Part shown: piece after piece, positions 1-4,947 of the stretch
How the letters are laid out: each line of letters starts with the position of its first letter
Position numbering within the stretch: position 1 is the stretch's first letter
Source of the DNA: an uncultured Porphyromonadaceae bacterium
GTDB lineage: Bacteria > Bacteroidota > Bacteroidia > Bacteroidales > Paludibacteraceae
Direction: 5' to 3'
DNA: 7,849 nucleotides
Assembly (NCBI GenBank): GCA_937898265.1
Contig: CALEJM010000008.1
Span: 1 to 7,849 of the forward strand
Made by a program: the position numbers and the translations under genes
Notes under the pieces: model-generated
The model's database searches: none
Told to the model about the DNA's origin: nothing
What the model saw: only the letters and a program-made list of their open reading frames with translations

Positions 1-1457
1 CCGACTTCGTGAGCTATGGTCAGGCACTCTTCAGCGTCTATGCTAAGTCGCAGCAGTTCGACAAAGCTGTGGCTGTAGGCGAGGACCTCGTGAGTCGTTT
101 CCCCGTTGACGACCGCAACTATCGACCGCTGATAGACCTCTATGCTCACATGGGCAATAAGAAGAAGGTGTTGGAGACCTATGAAAAATGGGAGACAATC
201 GTGGGCTTGGATGAGGTGATCTACAACAAAATCTCATTCTATCAGGAGAACTTTCCTCAAAATAAAGCCAAGAAGATGAGTCTGGTAGACTTCAGACATT
301 TGTTGGAACAGAGCAATAACGATATTGCTGTTCAAACTCTCATTGGCGACTATTACCTTGCTGTTGGCGACGAGAAAAAGGCATTGTCCATCTACAACCA
401 GCTGATTGAGAAATATCCTAAAAATGGTATCCCTTACCTCTCGCTCTATACCTATTACGATGACGCGAAGAACGATTCCGTGCAAGCTATTGAGATGTTG
501 AAAAAGGCGATGCAAGACAAGAGCATCCCTTATTCCTCTTTCTCCGATGGTGTGCTTCAACATCTGAGCGGATTGGTTCAAAACAAGAATTACGAGGAGG
601 CTGAGAGATTCATGCAACTTGTTCGTCAGAATTTTGGCGATGAGGCTGAGGTCTGCAATCTCAGTGCTCGTCTTTGTTTTGAACAGAAGAAGATTGCTGA
701 AGCCGTTGACTATGCTCGCACAGTAATCGACTTCAAACCAGACAACGAGGCGTCGTGGTCGTTTTTGGGCTCAATCTATGCTGCCGAAAACAACGACACC
801 GCACTTTACGAAATAGCCCAAGAGGCAGAACTGCTGTTCCCGCTCTCTGAGGAGTGGCAGTACTATAAGATGATTTATTATCTGCGTCACGAGATGAACG
901 ATTCGCTCATCGCCTTGACCGACCACGTCGTCAAAACTCTTCCTGCTACCCCTAATGCTACTAAGTTGAAAGCCGATATGCTCAGCACCACAGCTTCGGT
1001 GCTTTGGGAGCAGAAGAAAACCAAAGACGCTTTCGCTGCTTTGGATAAGGCCATCGAACTCAACCCGAACGATGCGATGACGCTTAACAACTATGCCTAT
1101 TTCTTGGCATTGTGCGACACGAATCTCGATAAGGCGTTGACCATGATTGAGAAATCGCTGAAGATTGACAACAAGCAAGCCAACAGCCTTGATACCTATG
1201 CTTATGTGTTGTTTAAAAAAGGCGACTATCGCTCAGCCCGTTTCTTCATGGAACGCGCTATCAATATGGCAGAAAAGGAGGATAAACTGAAGTACGCTGA
1301 GCATCTTGGCGATATCCTCTTCCACCTCGATGATGTTGAAGGAGCTTTGACACAGTGGAAGATAGCTCTTGAAGCATCGGAAGAACCTTCCGAAATCCTG
1401 AAAAAGAAAATAGAGACAAAGACTTATATCCCCGATTCGAAAATAATAATTGAATAA
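1..1457 (+). CDS. Tetratricopeptide repeat protein, 5' end outside window
   Basis: This is the C-terminal part of a TPR protein. The frame is open to the window edge (codons for Asp-Phe precede the GTG at 9), so the GTG is not a credible start and the true N-terminus, probably with a signal peptide, lies upstream. Helical TPR pairs are recognisable at about nt 342-425 (a YYLAVGD...KALSIYNQLIEKYP unit). Four successive units lie near the end, at about 1001-1074 (KDAFAALDKAIELNPND), 1086-1180, 1188-1283 (KKGDYRSARFFMERAI) and 1293-1373. TPR arrays are protein-protein interaction scaffolds; the partner here is unknown. The stop codon overlaps the ATG of the DUF4292 lipoprotein gene by one base, implying translational coupling. 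My recollection is that Bacteroidales genomes often place such a TPR gene just before DUF4292 and EnvC-like genes, which would suggest a cell-envelope role. The family call is firm; the role is inference. Confidence 0.9.
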   Translation, partial: DFVSYGQALFSVYAKSQQFDKAVAVGEDLVSRFPVDDRNYRPLIDLYAHMGNKKKVLETYEKWETIVGLDEVIYNKISFYQENFPQNKAKKMSLVDFRHLLEQSNNDIAVQTLIGDYYLAVGDEKKALSIYNQLIEKYPKNGIPYLSLYTYYDDAKNDSVQAIEMLKKAMQDKSIPYSSFSDGVLQHLSGLVQNKNYEEAERFMQLVRQNFGDEAEVCNLSARLCFEQKKIAEAVDYARTVIDFKPDNEASWSFLGSIYAAENNDTALYEIAQEAELLFPLSEEWQYYKMIYYLRHEMNDSLIALTDHVVKTLPATPNATKLKADMLSTTASVLWEQKKTKDAFAALDKAIELNPNDAMTLNNYAYFLALCDTNLDKALTMIEKSLKIDNKQANSLDTYAYVLFKKGDYRSARFFMERAINMAEKEDKLKYAEHLGDILFHLDDVEGALTQWKIALEASEEPSEILKKKIETKTYIPDSKIIIE

Positions 1458-2350
1458 TGAGACATTTTAATAATGTGGGCTTTATGGCCCTTTGCCTTTG
1501 CTTCTTGACACTCACTATGGTGAGCTGCGATCAAAAAAATAAGGGCAAAAACAAAAACGACAAGACGTCGACAACAACGGTAACTACTCCCGGCAAAACG
1601 ACAGAGCCTACAAAACCTGATACGATTGTCAGCACCGTTCCGGTGGCACCAATTGTCAAAGGCTGTCTGGCTACCGAGACTCCGTTTAAGGTAATCAATA
1701 TCTCAAAAATGGAGACCCGCGTTAATATGGGCAGCAAACAGCTTTCGTTAAACTGTGGTGTGAAAATTTTCAAGGACCAACTCATAGAGATTAGCATCCG
1801 TCCAATCATGGGCGTTGAAATGTATCGCGTTCATCTCACCCCTCAAAAGTTTGCTATCTTTGACAAGTTCAACAAAGTTTATTGCGAAAATACTTACGAT
1901 TATTTGCGCTACGAATATGCTCTTCCATTTACCTACGAGGATGTGGAGGCACTGTTCCTGGGACACCTCTTTACCTTTGACGAGGGTGTTGTGGGTCAGG
2001 CAATGAAAAATTCGTTTACTGCCGACGCCACAGATAGCACTTTCACCCTGGTTGCCGTCAATCCTGTAGACAAATATACCCATCGCTTTGAGATGAACAG
2101 CGACTATTTCATCACCAAGACTGCATTGGCTGGCAAGACCACCGATGTTTTCTCTGTTGATTATGCCGACTATGCTAAAGTGCGCAACGTGCAACTTCCT
2201 CATGCAATCAAGATGACCTATGCACACGGTGTAAAACCATCTACCATCACTTTCAGCATGCAGAAAGTCAATGTGGATGATAAGTCGCAACCTACCGTCA
2301 TCGATTACTCCCGCTATACCAAACAGAATTGCTCAAAACTTCTCCCATAA
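1457..2350 (+). CDS. DUF4292 family lipoprotein
   Basis: A 297-residue predicted lipoprotein. The N-terminus has Arg2, a hydrophobic stretch (about 7-22) and the lipobox-like MVSC, with Cys24 as the likely lipidated residue. A low-complexity Lys/Asn/Thr/Pro linker follows (about 26-65). The folded part from about residue 70 matches the Bacteroidetes DUF4292 pattern: a strand-rich region with an ISIRPIMGVEMYRVHLTP segment, then FDKFNKVYCENTYDYL and a helix ending near LFLGHLF. DUF4292 proteins are thought to resemble LolA/LppX-type lipid-binding folds, but no biochemical function is established that I know of. The residue after Cys24 is Asp and the following stretch is Lys-rich, so I see no acidic surface-export signal of the Bacteroidetes type; a periplasmic-facing location is likelier. 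The start ATG lies within TAATG of the preceding stop, and the next gene begins 11 bp after its own stop, so it sits inside an operon. Confidence 0.87.
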   Translation: MRHFNNVGFMALCLCFLTLTMVSCDQKNKGKNKNDKTSTTTVTTPGKTTEPTKPDTIVSTVPVAPIVKGCLATETPFKVINISKMETRVNMGSKQLSLNCGVKIFKDQLIEISIRPIMGVEMYRVHLTPQKFAIFDKFNKVYCENTYDYLRYEYALPFTYEDVEALFLGHLFTFDEGVVGQAMKNSFTADATDSTFTLVAVNPVDKYTHRFEMNSDYFITKTALAGKTTDVFSVDYADYAKVRNVQLPHAIKMTYAHGVKPSTITFSMQKVNVDDKSQPTVIDYSRYTKQNCSKLLP

Positions 2351-2361
2351 TCCTCATCCCA

Positions 2362-3666
2362 ATGAAACGTTTACTCTCCTTTTTGTTACTCGCCGTCTTT
2401 GTGACTCTTCCGCTTAATGCGCAGACTGTCAAAGAACTTGAGAAAAAGAAAAAACAGACGCTTGAGCAGTTGGCAACAACGAAAAAGATGCTCGAGGAGA
2501 CCCGCAAGTCTCAGAAAGGAACGGTAAACCAAATCACGATTCTCAACCGCTCGATAGAGCAGACCAACAAGTTGATTGGCTTCCTCTCGGAGGAAATTGA
2601 TTCGTTGGGACGCGACATCGACTCGCTCCGTGTTGAAAAGATGGGATTGGAGGACCGACTGAGGATTCAGAAGGCAAAATACGCCCAAAACATCAGTCGC
2701 TCCGAGATAATGCGTCGACATTTCTCTCCTGTGATGTTTGTGCTCTCTGCCGACAATTTCTCGCAAGCTGTCCGTCGTTTCCGCTATATGCGTCAGATGG
2801 CAAGCTATCGTCGTCAGCAGATTATGGAAATCAAAGGACTGACCGCCCAACTCAACGAGAAGGAGTTGGAACTTGCCGAAAGCCTCAACAACAAATCGTT
2901 GATTATGGCCGATAAGGAGAGAGAATCGCGTCAGATGCAAAAGCAGAAAGAGCAAAAGAACAAGATTCTGAGCGACCTGAAGAAGAAAGAGTCTAATCTT
3001 AAATCGCAACAGAAGTCGCAGCAGAAGAAAGCTGACCAACTCAACTCGCAGATTCAGGCGAAGATTGCTGCCGAAATCAAACGTCAGCAAGAGTTGGAGC
3101 GCAAGAAAGCAGAAGAAGCCAAGAAGAAGCAACAGCAGCAACAAAAGACTCAATCTTCTGGCACTTCTGGCTCTACAACAACGAAACCTACAACACCCAA
3201 GCCTTCAACCACTCCAACCTATACGATGAGTAAGGAGGATCAACTCGTAGCTGGTGGCTTCGAGAAGAATAAAGGACGTCTGCCGCTTCCAGTGGAGAAA
3301 GGCTTCATCAGCGGTCATTTTGGTCGTCAGCCTCATCCAGTTCTGCAATATGTGACTCAAGACAACAAAGGCATCTACATCCAGACTCCTGCTGGAGGCT
3401 TTGCCCGCTCGGTCTACGACGGTGTCGTAACCCAGGTGTTCCATGTGGCAGGCAGCAATACTTCTGTAATTGTTAAGCATGGCAACTACCGTACTGTCTA
3501 CTCCAACCTCACCTCCGTCACCGTAAAGATTGGTGATAAAGTGACCGCAAAACAACGTCTTGGCAAAGTTTATGTAGATGCAGAAAACGGTAATAAGGCA
3601 GAACTCTATTTCATGATTTACAAAGACTCTACGATTCAAAATCCTGAGTCTTGGATAGCCCGATAA
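2362..3666 (+). CDS. EnvC-like murein hydrolase activator (coiled coil plus degenerate LytM/M23 domain)
   Basis: A 434-residue secreted protein. I start it at the ATG at 2362, not the upstream in-frame TTG at 2329, because the ATG gives a clean signal peptide (KRLLSFLLLAVFVTLPLNA, cleavage before Gln21) and lies 11 bp after the preceding stop. Residues ~22-120 and ~150-250 are charged heptad-like coiled coil, as in EnvC. Residues ~249-290 are a Gln/Lys then Thr/Pro/Ser linker, and ~305-434 are a LytM fold. Zinc ligands of active M23 peptidases are replaced: the HxGxD site reads Asn335-Lys-Gly-Ile-Tyr339, the HL site reads Ser381-Asn382-Leu, and HxH reads Glu414-Leu-Tyr416. The C-terminal LYF-MI...NPESW pattern resembles E. 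coli EnvC, whose catalytically dead LytM domain activates periplasmic N-acetylmuramoyl-L-alanine amidases during septum splitting. By analogy this protein probably activates an amidase rather than cutting peptidoglycan. Its amidase partner is not in the window. Confidence 0.88.
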   Translation: MKRLLSFLLLAVFVTLPLNAQTVKELEKKKKQTLEQLATTKKMLEETRKSQKGTVNQITILNRSIEQTNKLIGFLSEEIDSLGRDIDSLRVEKMGLEDRLRIQKAKYAQNISRSEIMRRHFSPVMFVLSADNFSQAVRRFRYMRQMASYRRQQIMEIKGLTAQLNEKELELAESLNNKSLIMADKERESRQMQKQKEQKNKILSDLKKKESNLKSQQKSQQKKADQLNSQIQAKIAAEIKRQQELERKKAEEAKKKQQQQQKTQSSGTSGSTTTKPTTPKPSTTPTYTMSKEDQLVAGGFEKNKGRLPLPVEKGFISGHFGRQPHPVLQYVTQDNKGIYIQTPAGGFARSVYDGVVTQVFHVAGSNTSVIVKHGNYRTVYSNLTSVTVKIGDKVTAKQRLGKVYVDAENGNKAELYFMIYKDSTIQNPESWIAR

Positions 3667-3677
3667 CATACTGCTTT

Positions 3678-4280
3678 ATGTTTCAACTCACCCCACCAGC
3701 TGAAGGACGCATCTTGCTACATGCTTGTTGTGCGCCTTGTTCGTTGGCTATTGTGGAGTGTATGTTACAGAACGGAATCCGTCCTACTTTATATTTCTAT
3801 AATCCCAACATCTTTCCAGAGGAGGAGTATCTCCACCGAAAGCAGGAAATCATGAATTATGCCCGCCTGCAGCAGGTAGAGTGCATTGATGCTGACTACA
3901 ACCACCAACAGTGGTTGGATGATGTCAAGGGACTGGAAAATGAACCTGAGCGTGGTGCCCGCTGTCTGCAGTGTTTCTATCTCCGCCTTAGAAAGTGTGC
4001 GGAATATGCGCGCGAAAACGGCTATTCTGTTGTTGCCACCACGTTAGCCCCCTCGCGTTGGAAAAGTCTTGAGCAAGTCACAGCCGCTGGTCAACGAGCC
4101 CTTGCCGACTTCCCCGACCTCACCTTCTGGGGAGAGAACTGGCGTAAAGGGGGATTGCAGCAGCGTCGTTCCGAACTTTTGCAACTCTATCAGTTTTATA
4201 ATCAGAATTATTGTGGCTGTGAGTTCTCCAAGCGTGACGTACTCGCCAAAGAAGCCCTAAAAAATATTGAAAAAAGATAG
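3678..4280 (+). CDS. queH: Epoxyqueuosine reductase QueH
   Basis: A 200-residue cytoplasmic protein of the QueH (former DUF208) family, which reduces epoxyqueuosine to queuosine in the wobble position of GUN-anticodon tRNAs (Asp, Asn, His, Tyr). It is the non-orthologous counterpart of cobalamin-dependent QueG. Visible signatures are HACCAPC (Cys17, Cys18, Cys21), YFYNPNIFPEEEYLHR, the C-x-x-C of RCLQCFYLRL (Cys96, Cys99), VATTLAPSRWKS, and a C-terminal YCGC (Cys179, Cys181). In characterised QueH the CC and CxxC pairs hold the [4Fe-4S] cluster and the CxC pair is redox-active; all are intact here. I use the ATG at 3678 because it lies 11 bp past the EnvC-like stop; an in-frame TTG at 3651 would overlap that gene and adds no conserved sequence. 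Length is normal for the family. It is probably cotranscribed with the envelope genes upstream, with no obvious functional link. Confidence 0.93.
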   Translation: MFQLTPPAEGRILLHACCAPCSLAIVECMLQNGIRPTLYFYNPNIFPEEEYLHRKQEIMNYARLQQVECIDADYNHQQWLDDVKGLENEPERGARCLQCFYLRLRKCAEYARENGYSVVATTLAPSRWKSLEQVTAAGQRALADFPDLTFWGENWRKGGLQQRRSELLQLYQFYNQNYCGCEFSKRDVLAKEALKNIEKR

Positions 4281-4290
4281 GTAGAAATGA

Positions 4291-4314
4291 TACAACATTG
4301 AAATAATGTTTGTA
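4291..4314. repeat. Bulged inverted repeat between queH and the tRNA promoter
   Basis: TACAACATT (4291-4299) and AATGTTTGTA (4305-4314) can pair over 9 bp with one bulged T (4310) around a GAAAT loop. The right arm runs into the -7 element of the tRNA promoter. It could weakly terminate the queH transcript or be a protein-binding site; there is no clean U-tract directly after it. The structure is seen, the role is a guess. Confidence 0.35.
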
Positions 4315-4320
4315 CTTTTG
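4313..4320 (+). promoter_or_regulatory. Bacteroidetes-type -7 element for tRNA-Gln
   Basis: TACTTTTG matches the Bacteroidetes primary sigma -7 consensus TAnnTTTG and ends 18 bp before the tRNA. No TTG lies at the expected 19-21 bp upstream; that region reads TGATAC. The same octamer recurs in front of the gene starting at 4948, which supports its use as a promoter. Transcription would begin at about 4327. Confidence 0.62.
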
Positions 4321-4338
4321 CACCACGAAAAAACCGAT

Positions 4339-4409
4339 TGCCTTATGGTGTAATGGTAGCACTCCGGATTCTGGTTCCGTCTGTGTGGGTTCGAGTCCTA
4401 CTAAGGCAA
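4339..4409 (+). tRNA. tRNA-Gln (anticodon CTG)
   Basis: A complete cloverleaf of 71 nt. The acceptor stem TGCCTTA/TAAGGCA has 7 perfect pairs and begins with U1-A72 as in bacterial tRNA-Gln. The D arm is GTG...CAC with a GG-containing loop. The anticodon arm is CCGGA-TTCTGGT-TCCGT, where the first pair is a C-T mismatch, and the anticodon CTG (4371-4373) reads CAG. The T arm is GTGGG-TTCGAGT-CCTAC with one G-T pair. The discriminator is A4409 and CCA is not encoded. It has its own promoter element and terminator, so it is a single-tRNA unit. Glutamine tRNA is not a queuosine substrate, so the queH neighbour is probably coincidental. Confidence 0.95.
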
Positions 4410-4410
4410 C

Positions 4411-4450
4411 AAAGAGCAGATATACAATAGTATGTCTGCTCTTTTTGTTT
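4411..4450 (+). terminator. Rho-independent terminator of tRNA-Gln
   Basis: The arm at 4411-4425 (AAAGAGCAGATATAC) pairs with 4430-4444 over 15 bp, with one G-T pair, around the tetraloop AATA. The strand continues as TTTTTGTTTTG. It begins one base after the tRNA 3' end, so it should both end transcription and supply the trailer removed during processing. Confidence 0.9.
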
Positions 4451-4550
4451 TGAAAACATCGTGCAAGCCAGAGGTGATCTTGAACAAGGTGGCTATTGTG
4501 TTATTTATAAAGTTTCAATAGTAGTTCAAACTATTTGTGTTTTCGCCTAT

Positions 4551-4572
4551 ACCAGTCCCCGAAATTAGACAG
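4551..4572 (-). repeat. Probable right terminal repeat of the IS3-family remnant
   Basis: Read on the minus strand, TGTCTAATTTCGGGGACTGG lies about 30 bp after the transposase stop. It has the look of IS3-family ends, which commonly carry a TGTC(C/T)AATTTT-like segment followed by a G run. With the left end missing, the exact terminus and any target duplication cannot be confirmed. Confidence 0.55.
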
Positions 4573-4602
4573 GTTAAACAAATAATTTCTTTAAAATATG
4601 AC

Positions 4603-4872
4603 TTATGCAACCGCTCTGTAGACATTGGAGGGAATGCTTCCCTCGAGTCCTTGATGAGATCGCTGATAGTTGTAGTACAGTATCCACTTGCCGATTCTAT
4701 CTCTGAGTTCTTTGACGTTGTTGGTCGGAAAGAGATAGATGTATTCTTGCTTGATTGATATCCAAAATCGTTCAATCCAGATATTGTCCTTGCAACGACC
4801 TCTTCCATCCATGGAAATGAAGATGTTTTTACTTTTCAAGAGGTTTTCCCATTCTGCTGTTGTATTCTGTTG
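4603..4872 (-). pseudogene. IS3-family transposase, C-terminal fragment
   Basis: About 90 codons match the end of an IS3-family DDE transposase: TTAEWENLLKSKNI, then ISMDGRGRCKDN, IWIERFW with the third catalytic acid (Glu), IKQEYIYL, and a YYNYQRSHQGL...PSNVY terminus. A complete orfB is usually about 270-300 residues. Here the first two catalytic aspartates and everything before them are missing, so it cannot be functional. The frame stays open upstream to an ATG at 4956, but those first ~30 residues resemble no transposase and overlap the promoter and start of the next gene on the other strand, so I exclude them. No frameshift occurs within the retained part, suggesting the truncation is not ancient. 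Confidence 0.85.
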
Positions 4873-4894
4873 CCACAGACAGACAATTAGTGAG

Positions 4895-4925
4895 TTGTAG
4901 GAATGGGGAATTTGTTGTACTTTTG
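4895..4925 (+). promoter_or_regulatory. Bacteroidetes-type promoter of the LRR-GDPD gene
   Basis: TTG at 4895-4897, a 20-bp spacer, then TACTTTTG at 4918-4925 match the Bacteroidetes consensus TTG-N19-21-TAnnTTTG. Transcription would start near 4932, giving a leader of only about 16 nt before the ATG at 4948. The leader is A-rich (AAGATATAGCAAATA) without a strong Shine-Dalgarno, which is usual in this phylum. The element lies directly beside the broken edge of the IS remnant. Confidence 0.75.
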
Positions 4926-4947
4926 TGTCCCAAAGATATAGCAAATA

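Larger units (their letters stand above)
4550..4875 (-). mobile_element. Remnant of an IS3-family insertion sequence
   Basis: The remnant comprises the 3' part of an IS3-type transposase gene and what looks like the element's right end. The N-terminal two thirds of the transposase, its helix-turn-helix partner ORF and the left end are absent. No complementary left terminal repeat is visible between 4875 and 4947. The left-hand breakpoint falls at about 4863-4875, just before the promoter of the gene at 4948. Between the tRNA terminator and the right end (4451-4549) I see no gene; that stretch holds only a 6-bp inverted repeat AATAGT/ACTATT near 4517-4535. The family call rests on protein motifs; the subgroup is uncertain. 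Confidence 0.78.

Noticed and set aside
2329..2361. In-frame TTG start extending the EnvC-like protein by 11 residues
   Set aside because: It would overlap the DUF4292 gene and put extra residues before a well-formed signal peptide; the ATG at 2362 is the better start.
2386..3153. Long minus-strand open frame opposite the EnvC-like gene
   Set aside because: Its Leu/Phe-rich product is the mirror of Lys/Glu/Gln-rich coiled-coil codons; there is no recognisable domain, and the plus-strand gene is certain.
3280..3663. Active M23 metallopeptidase
   Set aside because: None of the HxGxD or HxH zinc ligands is present, so only an EnvC-type non-catalytic role is supported.
4339..4409. Functional link between queH and the adjacent tRNA
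   Set aside because: Queuosine is placed in GUN-anticodon tRNAs (Asp, Asn, His, Tyr); this tRNA is Gln with anticodon CUG and has its own promoter element and terminator.
4537..4758. Small plus-strand open frame inside the IS remnant
   Set aside because: It is antisense to the transposase fragment, with no recognisable domain or start signal.
4876..4947. Left terminal repeat of the IS remnant (GGAATGGGGAATTTG near 4900)
   Set aside because: It does not match the right end GGGGACTGG beyond a short G run, and it overlaps the spacer of a good promoter.
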